Source of the DNA: Myxococcales bacterium
GTDB taxonomy: Bacteria > Myxococcota_A > Polyangia > Haliangiales > Haliangiaceae
Direction: 5' to 3'
DNA: 64,000 bases
NCBI GenBank assembly: GCA_016720595.1
Contig: JADKKI010000011.1
Coordinates: 186,001-250,000 of the forward strand
The notes under the pieces were generated by a model. That model worked only from the letters and a program-made list of their open reading frames with translations. It had not been told where the DNA came from and did not search any database. Shown here one piece after another: positions 1 to 12,419 of this stretch; the stretch's first letter is position 1, and each line of letters starts with the position of its first letter. The translations under genes were made by a program, and so were the position numbers.

Positions 1-629
<629 letters not shown>

Positions 630-637
630 GCGGATCG

Positions 638-2485
638 CTAAGGCAATGCGGTACGGAAGATGCCGTAGCCCCAGGTGCCCACCACGAGGTTCCCCGCGGC
701 ATCGAGCACCAGCGAGCTCGGGCGCTTCGTCGCGAGCCCGGGGATCGCAGCCCACGTGGCCCCGCGATCTCGCGTGATCCGCACGCCCTTGCTGGTGGCG
801 GCGATCCAGCGATCTCCCGCCGCGAGTAGCTCGTAGACCTCCTCCGACGCGAGCCCGGCTGGCTCCCAGGTCGAGCCCGAGGCCTCGGGTCGCGCGTAGA
901 CGCCGTCGATTCCTCCGGCGAGGATGGTTCCATCGTCGAGCCGGATCACGGCATACGTATCCGGACGCGGCGCGCCCGTGTCGGTCGGCGAGAACGCGCC
1001 CTCGCTGGCACGAACGACGTAGACCCCGCCACTGGTCGCGACCCACTTGTCGCCGGCCGGTGAGATCAGGAGGTCGTAGACGATCCGGTCCTCGACAGCG
1101 ACTCGCGCCGCCATCCACGAGCTGCCTCCATCCTCGGAGTGCCACAACCGCGTCCCCGTCCCCACCCAGATATCCGACAGCCGGCTGCGGATCACGTGGA
1201 TCGTCCAGTCGTCGAGCTCGCGGACCGAGATCGCCGTGTTCTCGACGAACGTGTCGCCGCGATCGGTGGACTGCCAGAGATAGCTCGCGCCGCCGGCCAG
1301 CACGCGCGAGGGATCGAGCTCGGGGACGTGCACGGTGAGCAGCGTCGACAGGCGCATCTCCATCCCGCTGTTGTGAACGCTCCAGCTCGCGCCCCCGTCG
1401 TCGGAGCGCAGCAGGCCCGCCGCCGTCGCAGCCAGCAGGACGTTCTGGCCGGGGACGCGCGTCAGCTCCTCGATGGTCCAGGCCGAGATGCCGTTGTGGG
1501 TGCTCCTCCACTGGAGCCCGTGATCCGACGCCACGAACAGCCCGGCACCCGTCGCGGCGTAGACCCGACCGCCCCCGGGCGCGAACGCGTAGTCGGAGAT
1601 CCACGCCGACTCCATGTTCGACGTGCGCCAGTTGGTGCCGTCGAACGACACGCCGCCGTCGGTGCTGCGCATCATGCCGTGCCAGGTCGAGCCGATCACG
1701 AACGAACCGTCCGCGGGATCGCAGGCGATCGAGTCGCGACCCTCCTGCCCGTTGGTGGCGGGGATCCAGGTCTGCCCCGCATCGGACGAGTGGAACGCGC
1801 CGTCGTCGGTCTGGAGCAGCGCGAACATCGGGTTCCCGGGCGCGGAGAACGTGATGCCGCCGGAGTGGGGATCGACGAGGCCGATGTTGGCAGGGGCGAA
1901 CGTGCGCCCGCCGTCGGTCGAGCGGATGACGCCCCCGCCCCAGGTCGTCGCGATCACCGTGTCGGCGGCGATCGCGAGGAAGCCGACCTGATGGCCGTCC
2001 GCGGGGCTCGCGATCGGCGTGACCACACCCGCGTGCCGGCGCCACATGCCGTTCGAACCCAACAGCACGTCGCCATCCGACGCGATGCCGATCGCGGTGA
2101 CCTCGCCTTGATCGAAGATCTTCGTCCAGGTCGCGCAGCTGTCGATGGTCTCGTACGCGCCGTCGATGTCACCGAGGTAGGCATGGTTGGAAGCTGCCTG
2201 GTCGGCCGTGACGCGCAACGCGAACGGGACGGCGCCGCACTCGGTCCACTGCGCGCCGCCGTCGGTCGAGCGAAACGCTCTCCCGCCGACCACCGCGTAG
2301 ACGATCGCGGAGCCGGCGACCGGCTCGAGATCGAACGCCTCGCCGCCTGGTGGGAGGACGAGGCCGGTGAACACGGTGGGTCCGTCATCGCCCACGACGT
2401 CGTCGCCCGCGACGGGATCGAAGCCGAGCCGACCGCAGGCCGTCGCGAGCGTCACAGCCGTCACCACACCGAGCCGGCGAACCAC
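638..2485 (-). CDS. BNR/Ycf48-like beta-propeller lipoprotein
   Basis: A predicted surface or periplasmic lipoprotein of about 615 residues. It opens with a short hydrophobic signal and a lipobox (LATAC), then an Asp/Gly-rich linker. The rest is a series of blades containing Asp-box motifs such as [18 protein letters not shown] and RSDDGGASW, as in sialidase-type BNR propellers and photosystem assembly factor Ycf48. No catalytic residues of a sialidase are recognisable, so binding or scaffolding is more likely than hydrolysis. I chose the GTG at 2485 because it gives a normal signal peptide and has TACGAT 5 nt upstream; an in-frame TTG at 2500 is the alternative. It converges tail to tail with clpX, 8 bp apart. 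The ligand is unknown. Confidence 0.8.
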   Translation of the reverse strand: MVRRLGVVTAVTLATACGRLGFDPVAGDDVVGDDGPTVFTGLVLPPGGEAFDLEPVAGSAIVYAVVGGRAFRSTDGGAQWTECGAVPFALRVTADQAASNHAYLGDIDGAYETIDSCATWTKIFDQGEVTAIGIASDGDVLLGSNGMWRRHAGVVTPIASPADGHQVGFLAIAADTVIATTWGGGVIRSTDGGRTFAPANIGLVDPHSGGITFSAPGNPMFALLQTDDGAFHSSDAGQTWIPATNGQEGRDSIACDPADGSFVIGSTWHGMMRSTDGGVSFDGTNWRTSNMESAWISDYAFAPGGGRVYAATGAGLFVASDHGLQWRSTHNGISAWTIEELTRVPGQNVLLAATAAGLLRSDDGGASWSVHNSGMEMRLSTLLTVHVPELDPSRVLAGGASYLWQSTDRGDTFVENTAISVRELDDWTIHVIRSRLSDIWVGTGTRLWHSEDGGSSWMAARVAVEDRIVYDLLISPAGDKWVATSGGVYVVRASEGAFSPTDTGAPRPDTYAVIRLDDGTILAGGIDGVYARPEASGSTWEPAGLASEEVYELLAAGDRWIAATSKGVRITRDRGATWAAIPGLATKRPSSLVLDAAGNLVVGTWGYGIFRTALP

Positions 2486-2592
2486 ACCCCATCGTAGCAA
2501 GTTCTCGAGCCTCTGCGCACACCTACACGATCGCGTCGCCTGGATTGCGACATCGCGCGCGACCCCTCCTCTGACTGGCAGGAGGGAACCGG

Positions 2593-5088
2593 ATGACTGA
2601 CGACTACGAGACCTACAAGAGACTAGTGGCCTGTGTTGCAGGTGCGCTCGCGATCGGCGCGAACGGCTGCGGCGATGACAGCACCACCGGCGATGACCAG
2701 CCGCCCGAGGTGACCGTGCTGCAGCGAGCCTCGCGCTCGAGCACGATCGCGCTCGCCGACGATCGCGCCCACGTTGCCATGGTCAACCCCGAGGATGGAA
2801 CGCTCAGCGTGTTCCAGACCACGGACCACGCACGGACCAGCAAGGTCGCGACGGGCGGCAACCCGTCGAGCGTGGTGATCGCCGCCGACAGCAAGACTGC
2901 GTACGTCGCGAATCGCGCGGACGGCACCGTCGTGCGGGTGGCGGGCATCGAGGGCGGCACACCGGCGATCGACGCGACCGTCTCGGTCGGCGCGGAGCCC
3001 GTGGGCCTCGCGCTGTCCCCGACCGGCAAGCGCCTGTTCGTGGCCGAGTTCGCCGAGAGCCGGATCACGGTGATCGATACCGCGACGATGACCGTCGAGA
3101 CCACGCTGCCGGCGGATCGCCCACGCGCGCTGTACGTGACCAACAACCTCGACACGAGCGATGACGACGAGATCCTGATCGTCACGCAGTTCTACGGTGT
3201 GCCGACCGCCGGCGGCGAGGCGAAGGACGATGGCCGCACCGGCAAGGTCCGCCTCTACTCGCTCGCGGATCTCACCACCTACAAGTCGATCGTGCTCGCG
3301 CCGATCGACAGTGGCTTCCCGAAGGGCGGCGTCGCCGGCAACCCGACCGTGCATGCGTCGCCGAACCAGCTGACCTCGATCGCCGTCGCGAACAACCGCG
3401 TGTACGTCACCGCGACCGCCGCCTCGCCCGAAGGGCCGGCGCGGTTCGACAACAACCTGTTCCCGGTGGTGCACGTCGCCGATCTCACGGCGGCGACCGA
3501 GATCACCGGGGCCGGTGGCACCACCAACCTCGCGCGCAAGATCTACGACGCCATCCCGAGCCCGTCGGCAGCCAGCCCGCGGTTCATCCCGGGCGAGCTC
3601 GCGGATCTCGACTTCGTCGCGGACTCCAACGTGGCGTACGCGATCGGCCGCGCCGGCGACGTGATGGTCCGCATCACGTTCGGCGCCTCCGTGGAGATCG
3701 GCTCGACGCAGAACAAGCTGATCGACCTCGCCGGCAGCGATCTCGTCGGAAAGTGCCAGGCGCCCACGGGCGTGGTGATCGACACCGACGGTCAACGCGC
3801 GTACGTCAACTGCTGGATGACGCGGCGCCTCGCCGTCGTCGATCTCGCGGCCCAGACCATGACGCAGACCTTCGAGTCCGCGCCGCAGCCCGCCACTGCC
3901 GCCGAGCAGAGCGTGCAGCGCGGCCGCCGGTTCTACTTCACCGGTCGCGGTCGCTGGTCGGCGAACGTCGCCAACGGCGCCAAGGGTGGCGAAGGCTGGT
4001 CGTCATGTGGCTCGTGCCACCCCGATGGCCTGTCCGACAACATCACGTGGATCTTCGCCTCGGGCCCGCGCCAGACCACCTCGCAGGACGGCACGTTCTC
4101 GCACGGCGTTGGTCCGCAGAAGATGCGCATGCTCAACTGGACCGGCATCTTCGACGAGCACCACGACTTCGAGCGCAACACGCGCGACGTCTCGGGTGGG
4201 CTCGGTGCGATCACCACGGCACCCACGCCGGCGGACTGCAACCAGCTCGACAAGGAGACCCAGGTCTCGCTCGTCGGGATCGCCGGCCTCGCCAAGCCGC
4301 TCAAGGAGCTCGCGGACGATGCCGCCACCGCGACCTGCGGCCACAAGGACTGGGATGACGTCGACGCCTACGTGAAGACCATCGCGCCGCCCAAGGCGAT
4401 CAAGGCGCCGGACGCCGCGCAGGTCGCGCGTGGTCGCCAGGTGTTCAGCGATGGTGGTTGCCAGAAGTGCCACGGTGGCGCCGGCTGGACCGTGTCGCGC
4501 CGCTACTTCGTGCCGACCGGGGCCACCAACACGTCCCTCGCGACGTCCTCGTTCACGCGCCCGGCGTTCTTCCCGTCGACGTGGATGTACGACAACGCGG
4601 GTCAGCCGCGCTCGCTGATCTCGGCGCAGCCGCCGATCGGCAGCGCCGACGCGACCGGACCTGCCGAGCCCGCCGCCGTGGCGATCGCGCAGACCGCGTG
4701 CTCCACCCGCAACGTCGGCACGTTCGGCGTCCTCACCGACGCCGCGGCCACCGATGCCCTCGAGCTGCGTCCCCTGAACGGCGCCCTGGTTCGCTCGCAG
4801 GGTCGCGGCGGCTACAACGTGCCGTCGCTGTACGGCCTCGCGGTCGGCGCGCCGTACCTGCACCACGGCCAGGCCGCCACGCTGCCGGACCTGCTCACCG
4901 ATACGAAGTGGGACTTCCACACCAACGCGGGCAACGCGAACATGAGCGTGACGCTGCAGAACCAGGGCAAGCGCGATGACCTCGTCGCGTTCCTGCTCTC
5001 GATCGATGCGAGCACGCCGGAGTTCGCGCTGCCGACGGATGCGACCAGCGGCGGCAGCTTCGACGCCTGCCCGCTGTCGTTCCCGTAG
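2593..5088 (+). CDS. YVTN-type beta-propeller lipoprotein with two c-type haem sites
   Basis: An exported protein of 831 residues. The N-terminus carries a hydrophobic stretch ending at GANGC, a possible lipidation site, followed by an acidic linker. Residues ~35-430 form a YVTN/lactonase-like propeller (repeats like AYVANRADGTVVRV and LFVAEFAESRITVID). The C-terminal half has two CxxCH haem sites, CGSCH at 472-476 and CQKCH at 623-627, arranged as in MauG/di-haem cytochrome c peroxidase relatives, with a further haem-domain motif in GAPYLHHGQAATLPDLL. A periplasmic or surface electron-transfer or oxidase role is inferred; the substrate is unknown. A clear Shine-Dalgarno (GCAGGAGGG) 6-8 nt before ATG 2593 fixes the start. 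A strong terminator follows. Confidence 0.85.
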   Translation: MTDDYETYKRLVACVAGALAIGANGCGDDSTTGDDQPPEVTVLQRASRSSTIALADDRAHVAMVNPEDGTLSVFQTTDHARTSKVATGGNPSSVVIAADSKTAYVANRADGTVVRVAGIEGGTPAIDATVSVGAEPVGLALSPTGKRLFVAEFAESRITVIDTATMTVETTLPADRPRALYVTNNLDTSDDDEILIVTQFYGVPTAGGEAKDDGRTGKVRLYSLADLTTYKSIVLAPIDSGFPKGGVAGNPTVHASPNQLTSIAVANNRVYVTATAASPEGPARFDNNLFPVVHVADLTAATEITGAGGTTNLARKIYDAIPSPSAASPRFIPGELADLDFVADSNVAYAIGRAGDVMVRITFGASVEIGSTQNKLIDLAGSDLVGKCQAPTGVVIDTDGQRAYVNCWMTRRLAVVDLAAQTMTQTFESAPQPATAAEQSVQRGRRFYFTGRGRWSANVANGAKGGEGWSSCGSCHPDGLSDNITWIFASGPRQTTSQDGTFSHGVGPQKMRMLNWTGIFDEHHDFERNTRDVSGGLGAITTAPTPADCNQLDKETQVSLVGIAGLAKPLKELADDAATATCGHKDWDDVDAYVKTIAPPKAIKAPDAAQVARGRQVFSDGGCQKCHGGAGWTVSRRYFVPTGATNTSLATSSFTRPAFFPSTWMYDNAGQPRSLISAQPPIGSADATGPAEPAAVAIAQTACSTRNVGTFGVLTDAAATDALELRPLNGALVRSQGRGGYNVPSLYGLAVGAPYLHHGQAATLPDLLTDTKWDFHTNAGNANMSVTLQNQGKRDDLVAFLLSIDASTPEFALPTDATSGGSFDACPLSFP

Positions 5089-5109
5089 GAACAAGCGGCA
5101 CGACGCAGA

Positions 5110-5133
5110 AACGCCGGGGACAGCCCCGGCGTT
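5110..5133. terminator. Bidirectional intrinsic terminator-like hairpin
   Basis: A perfect 10-bp inverted repeat, AACGCCGGGG and CCCCGGCGTT, with a 4-nt loop (ACAG). It lies between the 3' ends of the cytochrome-propeller gene and the convergent barrel gene. On the plus strand it is followed by a weak T-rich run (GTTGCGTT); on the minus strand by TTTCTGCG. Its position and symmetry fit a shared terminator. Confidence 0.75.
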
Positions 5134-5154
5134 GTTGCGTTGGAAGAGGTGGTC

Positions 5155-5826
5155 TTAGAACCAGCTGATGCCGAGGCCGATCGAGGCGCCGGTCACGTTG
5201 TTGTCGATGCCCTTGTACGAGGCGTTGATGACGCGGCCCTGGAGATCGATCGCGAAGAACCGCGACGACAGGATCTCGTAGCCGACCGCGCCCATGATCG
5301 CGCCGCCGTTCTCGGGTGCCGTCGACACGTCGGTGACGCCGTCACCGTAGTACGAGGTATCGACGCGGATGTTGGCGAAGCCGAGGCCACCCTTGATCCA
5401 CAGCTGCGGCGTCACCCAGTACTGCCCGGCCACCATCAGCGCGGACTGCACGAGCGTGTCGGTCTGGCCGGTGAAGCGATCCGAGGACAACGTCTGGATG
5501 TTGGCCTGAGCTTCTGCCATCAGCGCGAACCGCGGACCGAGGAAGCCACCGACGTGCGCATCGACCTCTCCCGAGACCGTGGAGTAGTCACACATGGCGC
5601 ACTCGATATCGCCGCCCCTGTCGGACATCCCGCCGAGGCCGAGGCTGAAGCCCCAGATCAGGCGACCCTGGCGATTGTGAAACCCACCGGGGAGCTGCTG
5701 GGCCGGCGCCGGGTTGCCGTAGTAGCCGCCACCACCGCGACCGCGACCGTAGTAGCCCTGCGCCGACGCGACCGTCGGGGCGAGCAGGAGGGCAGCGAGG
5801 ATGAACAAGGACTTGGTAGGCTTCAT
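5155..5826 (-). CDS. Outer-membrane beta-barrel protein (hypothetical)
   Basis: About 223 residues. It starts with a classical Sec signal peptide (MKPTKSLFILAALLLAP, cleavage after VASAQ) and a Gly/Tyr-rich segment (GYYGRGRGGGGYYG). The remainder consists of alternating amphipathic strands ending in Phe (GLGISWF), as expected for an eight-stranded OmpA/OmpW-sized barrel. No enzymatic motif is visible. I chose ATG 5826 because the signal peptide starts there and AGAGGA lies just upstream; the open frame extends 22 codons further without plausible sequence. It probably sits in the outer membrane; its specific role is unknown. Confidence 0.78.
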   Translation of the reverse strand: MKPTKSLFILAALLLAPTVASAQGYYGRGRGGGGYYGNPAPAQQLPGGFHNRQGRLIWGFSLGLGGMSDRGGDIECAMCDYSTVSGEVDAHVGGFLGPRFALMAEAQANIQTLSSDRFTGQTDTLVQSALMVAGQYWVTPQLWIKGGLGFANIRVDTSYYGDGVTDVSTAPENGGAIMGAVGYEILSSRFFAIDLQGRVINASYKGIDNNVTGASIGLGISWF

Positions 5827-5978
5827 GGGGAGTTCCTCTCCCCGGAATACTCGCAAGTCTGGGGCCAGAGGGCGAGCTACTGGAACCGCCACAACACAAC
5901 AGGTTACGTGGTCCGACCAGCCAAGAACCTGTGCGGTTCAGCCACGATGTGGACGGCTGTTCATGATCGCGGCGGTGG

Positions 5979-7733
5979 TCACGAGCCGAGCAGGAGCTTG
6001 TCGACGGCCGCCCGCGCACGCTTGGCGTCTCCGTGGAGGGTCACGCACGGTACGTTGCGCGCGGAGAACAGCGATTCGACCCACTCGCCGGAGCTGCTGG
6101 GGGCCAGCCAGCCCGCATCGATCAGCGCCGCATCGACGGGCCGGGCGTCTCCGCTCGCCAGCTGCACGAGTGCGCCGGGATCCGTCCCGCCGGTCACGGC
6201 ATAGCCGGCCGCGGCGAGGCAGCCCTGGAGCTCGGCGAGCCGGGCCGGCGATGCGCCGATCAGGATCCTGCGATCGGCGCGCTTCTCGATCCGCGCAAGG
6301 AACGCGAGCCAGCGCTCGCGATCCGCATCGCCCATCTCGGTGATCTTCAGACCGTAGCCAGGCGACAGCCCACCGGCACGGGCATCGGCCTCGGTGATGT
6401 GGCGCACGACGCGCGCGCGGCCCGCGGCCGGCGCTTCGCCATCGTCGAGCACGGCGGAGAAGTTGACGATCGTGTTCATCGCGAGCGCGTGCAGCGGACG
6501 AACGAACATCCCTTCGCGGGACACGTCGAGAGCCTCGGCGCGGACCACGCCCCGGTGGGTGCCAAGCCCGACCGGCCACTCCACCGGGAACCGGCGTGCC
6601 GCGCGCGGCGGCGGTGGCTTGATCGTCACCTTGGCCGCGCGCGCCGCCGTGAGCAGCGACGTCAGCTGCCTGCGCGAGGCGTCGTCGAGCTGGAAGTTCA
6701 CCGAGAACGTCGGGGCGCCGCTCGTCGCCGCCTCCTCTGCACTCGAGACCTTGCCCACGTTCCCGCGCACCAGCGCGCGATGCGCGCCGAACGACAGCGC
6801 GACATCGACGTGGTCGTCGGTCCGCGGTAGCGCGCCCGCGAGCATGGCGGCGCCCTTGAGGCTGAGCGCACCGATCCGGATCGGGACCCAGCGCCCACTC
6901 CGCAAGTAGCGCGCGTGGATGATCGTGGGCTGGGCCCGCTCCGTCGGCCCGGGGACCACGAACTGATCCGTCGACACGTTGCTCGGTGACCGCGCCCGCC
7001 TCGATGCGACCGGCGGCGTGGGCGGTAGCACCTCGACGGTCTCGGCGCGGTGCACGTCGTTGCGCGCGACGACGTTCGGCGACACCGCACGCTCCGCCGA
7101 GCGCTCCTCGGAGGTGGGCGGGAACCGATCGCTGCGCGTGATCCGTGAAGGCGCGGACGGCGGCGGCGGGAGTCGATCGCGCGTGGAGCGTGGGAGTGCC
7201 TGCGGGAGGCCGTCACGCGTGCCCTTGGCATGGACGAGCAGGTGCGGATCGGCCGTGTCCCCACGTGGGTAGTGGCTGCTCGCGGCGGCGGCCGGGATCG
7301 GAGGCGGCGTGGTGCGGAGCGGAACCGCGGCGAGCACCGGCGGGCGCACCGTCGCGCGGAGATCGCGCACGCGACGCATGAGCTCGGTCAACGCGCTCGT
7401 GACGTGGCGCTGATCGCCGACCTGGAGCGTGCAGCGCGCGAGCCGATCACCCACGAACCGGCGTCGATCGCCATCGGTCAGCTCGGCCGGCTGGATCATC
7501 CCGACCTCGGCCAGCAGCGCGACCTCGATCAGAAACGCGAGGCCGTTGTCGCCGACCGCCATCGGGTCGTAGCGCAGGCCGATCAACGCCTCGTCGGTCG
7601 TGGGATCGTAGTACGCCATCACGGTCGCGAACGGCGGCGCGCTCGGATCATCGAGCGAAGCCAGCGCCGAGCACCAGTGGCTCAGCCGCTGGCGCGGCTG
7701 TTCGATGACGAGGAACGCTTCGATCATGGACAT
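5979..7733 (-). CDS. Two-PilZ-domain protein with receiver-like C-terminus
   Basis: A cytoplasmic protein of ~584 residues. The N-terminal ~150 residues match no family I recognise. A disordered Pro/Arg-rich linker follows. Then come two PilZ-type domains: a degenerate one (RSGRWVPIRIGALSLKGAAM) and a more canonical one with RRFPVEWPVGL and the DVSREGMFV box, the usual c-di-GMP-binding layout RxxxR...[DN]xSxxG. The last ~110 residues (RRILIGASPARLAELQGCL onward) look like a response-regulator fold, but the phosphoacceptor Asp is not obvious. It may be a c-di-GMP effector for motility or polysaccharide. The start is uncertain: ATG 7733, ATG 7727, or TTG 7784. Confidence 0.75.
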   Translation of the reverse strand: MSMIEAFLVIEQPRQRLSHWCSALASLDDPSAPPFATVMAYYDPTTDEALIGLRYDPMAVGDNGLAFLIEVALLAEVGMIQPAELTDGDRRRFVGDRLARCTLQVGDQRHVTSALTELMRRVRDLRATVRPPVLAAVPLRTTPPPIPAAAASSHYPRGDTADPHLLVHAKGTRDGLPQALPRSTRDRLPPPPSAPSRITRSDRFPPTSEERSAERAVSPNVVARNDVHRAETVEVLPPTPPVASRRARSPSNVSTDQFVVPGPTERAQPTIIHARYLRSGRWVPIRIGALSLKGAAMLAGALPRTDDHVDVALSFGAHRALVRGNVGKVSSAEEAATSGAPTFSVNFQLDDASRRQLTSLLTAARAAKVTIKPPPPRAARRFPVEWPVGLGTHRGVVRAEALDVSREGMFVRPLHALAMNTIVNFSAVLDDGEAPAAGRARVVRHITEADARAGGLSPGYGLKITEMGDADRERWLAFLARIEKRADRRILIGASPARLAELQGCLAAAGYAVTGGTDPGALVQLASGDARPVDAALIDAGWLAPSSSGEWVESLFSARNVPCVTLHGDAKRARAAVDKLLLGS

Positions 7734-7947
7734 CACGTGCGCGCCTACGAGGAGCAGCAGCGATGCCACCCGATCGAAATGCAACGCGGCTTACGCCCGG
7801 ATCGGGATCGAGGGAGGATCGTTCAGGGCTTGTGCAAACCTCGTACAGTCCGGATTGGGGTAAATTTGCCATCCAAGATGTGGCCCGAACGCCACGCTGG
7901 CGCCTGATTTCTTGCTCAAGTCCGCGTACGACCTAAAGTATCAGTCC

Positions 7948-10139
<2,192 letters not shown>

Positions 10140-10448
10140 CTACATCGACTTCTGGGTCACGTAGTCGGCGCAGGCATCCATCACCTCGATGGTGCTCGCG
10201 CTGGTCTGATTCAGGTTGTTGGTGAGGTAGTTGATGCAGTCCGGCTTGGTGTCGCCACAGACCGGCGCGACGCCGGCAATCGGATGCTCGAGGCAGCAGA
10301 TCACGATCGCTTCCATCACGGGCAGCATCTCGTGCGTGGTGTGATCGTCGAAGCACTCCTGATACGTCGGGTAGGCCTCCGGCGGATCGTCCTTGCAGCC
10401 AACCGAACCGATGACGAGCAGAGCGAACAGCGCAGCAGCGAGCTTCAT
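10140..10448 (-). CDS. Small Cys-rich lipoprotein
   Basis: About 102 residues with a lipoprotein signal ([18 protein letters not shown]) and seven further cysteines in the mature part, including a CC pair, consistent with disulfides in the periplasm. No known family was recognised. The start is ATG 10448; the longer open frame upstream is Arg/Pro-rich noise. It is convergent with lon with no intergenic bases. Confidence 0.7.
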   Translation of the reverse strand: MKLAAALFALLVIGSVGCKDDPPEAYPTYQECFDDHTTHEMLPVMEAIVICCLEHPIAGVAPVCGDTKPDCINYLTNNLNQTSASTIEVMDACADYVTQKSM

Positions 10449-10495
10449 GCGCGGACAGTACACCCGCGGAGCCGACGGAGGATCGCGCCGCGCGC

Positions 10496-10831
10496 CTAGA
10501 GCCCGCAGGGCTGCTTCGCCACGCGGAGCAGGTAGGCCGCGTCCTGTTCGCACAGCGCCTCCGGATCGACGGGCGTCGAATCATCCATCCCGCTCTCCGA
10601 GATCGAGGCCATCGTATCGGTTCGCCGCTGCGCGATGCCCTGCTTGATCTCGTCGGACAGCCCCTGACACGCATCGACCTTCGCCCCGAGCTCCTCGTAG
10701 CGCTGGCACGCGGTGAGCTCGGGCGCGGTGTCGGCGGGAGGCGCCGCAGGTGGCGTCGCGTTCGTCGGCGCGGACCTCGGGCTCGAGGGATGACATGCGA
10801 CCAGCACGACCAGGACCACCATTCGGAACAT
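10496..10831 (-). CDS. Small lipoprotein, function unknown
   Basis: About 111 residues with a signal peptide and lipobox (MFRMVVLVVLVAC), a Pro/Ala/Thr-rich spacer, then a compact helical domain with four cysteines (LTACQRYEELG, VDACQGL, ALCEQDA, QPCGL). The Cys spacing suggests two disulfides. It is the upstream neighbour of another small lipoprotein on the same strand and is divergent from the barrel-thioredoxin gene. Start ATG 10831; ATG 10822 is possible. No family assigned. Confidence 0.65.
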   Translation of the reverse strand: MFRMVVLVVLVACHPSSPRSAPTNATPPAAPPADTAPELTACQRYEELGAKVDACQGLSDEIKQGIAQRRTDTMASISESGMDDSTPVDPEALCEQDAAYLLRVAKQPCGL

Positions 10832-10869
10832 GTCCGTCAAGCGTGCCACGGCGTAGTAGACTCGGGCTC

Positions 10870-12309
10870 GTGCGAGCTGCATGGATCGTCGTCGGTGCGA
10901 TGCTGTGGGCGCCCCCACACGCGCTCGGCGGTGGTTGAGCGGGTTGAAGCAACCCCAACCTCCCGGTCGGGGGGCAAGAGAGCAAGGAGATCGAGCCCGG
11001 TCGGGTGACGCTCGACCTGGCCGGGATCGCGAGCACGGCCGATGCACGGCACGATGCGACGGAGACCATCGTCGGTGGTGCGCCGTCGACGGTGGTCCAC
11101 GATCAGACGATCCGGAACGGCGAGGCGCGCCTCGCGGCGGAGCTCGGCGTCACGGACTGGCTCGCCACCGGCTTGATCTTCCCGGTGCGGGTGTTCAACA
11201 CCTCGATCCAGTATCTCGATCCGAGCGGGCAGCCGGTGCAGATCGAGAATCCCTACATCCACCATCACGACGAGACGCTGATCGGCCTGGGCGATCCGTG
11301 GATCTATGGCCGCGTGGCACGGGCGACCGCCGGGTTCACGCTCGGCGCGCGGCTCGGGACCACGCTCCCACTCGGGCGCACCGTGCCGGATCCGTTCGCC
11401 CTCGGTGACCAGGGCATCGCTCACGAGCACTCGCAGTTCGGGACCGGAACGTTCACCGCGATCGCCGGGCTCGAGGCCTCGCGGCAGCTCGGCCCCGTCC
11501 ACGTCGATGCGGCGCTGTTGACCATCCAGTCCGTCTACGAGAACCGCCACGGGTATCAGGCAGGTGATCGCTACGCGATCGCGGCCGGCGCGGCCTCCGC
11601 GCTCGGTACCAAGCTGTTCCGGTTCCGCGCCACCGCCGAGGCCGTGTGGGAGACCGCCGAGAGCTGGAGCGGCGTGGTCCACACCGACGATGGCAACATC
11701 GGCCGCACCGACGTCCTCGCCGGGGTGTCCGCGACGTGGATCGCGACGGAGGACTGGCACCTCGGCCTCGAGCTGAAGGTCCCGGTCTATACGCACGTCA
11801 AGGGCGGTCAGCTCGATGCGCTCGGCTTCATCGGCCTGAGTGTCGGGACGCACTTCCACGCGTTCGGCGAGGAGGAGGGCGAAGGCGACCACCACCATCA
11901 CCACGATGACGATCACGATCCCGACGACGTGGCGATGCCCACGGACTGGACCAACCTCGACAAGGTCGACGTGTCCACAGATGGCAGCGCACCGCCACTC
12001 ACGCCCGTGCTCGGCAAGGTCACCGTGTTCGACTTCTGGGCGACCTGGTGCAAGCCGTGCAAGGTCGTCGATCACGAGCTCGCCGCACTCGCCCGCAGGT
12101 TTCCCACCGAGCTCGCGGTCCGCAAGCTCGACGTCGTCGATGACGACTCGCCTGCCTCGCAGACCTACGTGAAGGAGGCAAAGCTGCCGCACGTCAAGGT
12201 GTTCGGTCGTGACGGGAAGCTCCTGTGGGAGAGGTCCGCGCCGCCCCTCGTGTTGATCGCGGAGATCGAGAAGCTGCTCCAGCCGGCCCAGCCTCGCGCG
12301 GCGCCATGA
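10870..12309 (+). CDS. Probable selenoprotein: UxxU outer-membrane barrel fused to thioredoxin
   Basis: One frame runs from GTG 10870 to TGA 12309 (~479 residues) except for two in-frame TGA codons at 10936 and 10945 (codons 23 and 26). Residues 1-22 are a signal peptide. The junction reads GGG-TGA-AG-TGA-SNPNLPVG, i.e. UxxU followed by SNPNL. Residues ~30-335 look like a MetA/phenol-type transporter barrel, then a His-rich loop (HHHHH at 341-345). Residues ~360-475 form a thioredoxin domain with W-C-K-P-C at 393-397. A hairpin with a GGUC loop starts 17 nt after the second TGA. TAGACT lies 7 nt before the GTG. If the TGAs are true stops, translation could only begin at GTG 11005, without a signal peptide. 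A thiol/selenol redox or metal role at the outer membrane is inferred. Confidence 0.7.
10948..10975 (+). promoter_or_regulatory. Candidate bacterial SECIS element
   Basis: Directly after the second in-frame TGA (10945-10947). A 6-bp stem pairs 10959-10964 (CCUCCC) with 10969-10974 (GGGGGG, one G-U pair) around the tetraloop GGUC (10965-10968). The loop starts 17 nt after the TGA and has G first and second. Both traits fit the bacterial SECIS pattern known from fdhF-type genes. No folding program was run; GC-rich DNA forms such hairpins easily. Confidence 0.45.
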
Positions 12310-12419
12310 TCGAGGTCACCCCGCGCGAGCTGCCTTCGCCTGCGGGATGGACATGACGCGCGGCACGCTCGTCGTGAAGTAGCGCCTCCCCGCATGCAGC
12401 GACGCTGCGACGAGGTCGC

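Noticed and set aside
11005..12309. Start of the barrel-thioredoxin gene at GTG 11005
   Set aside because: It would leave an outer-membrane protein without a signal peptide and ignore conserved-looking SNPNLPVG just upstream in the same frame.
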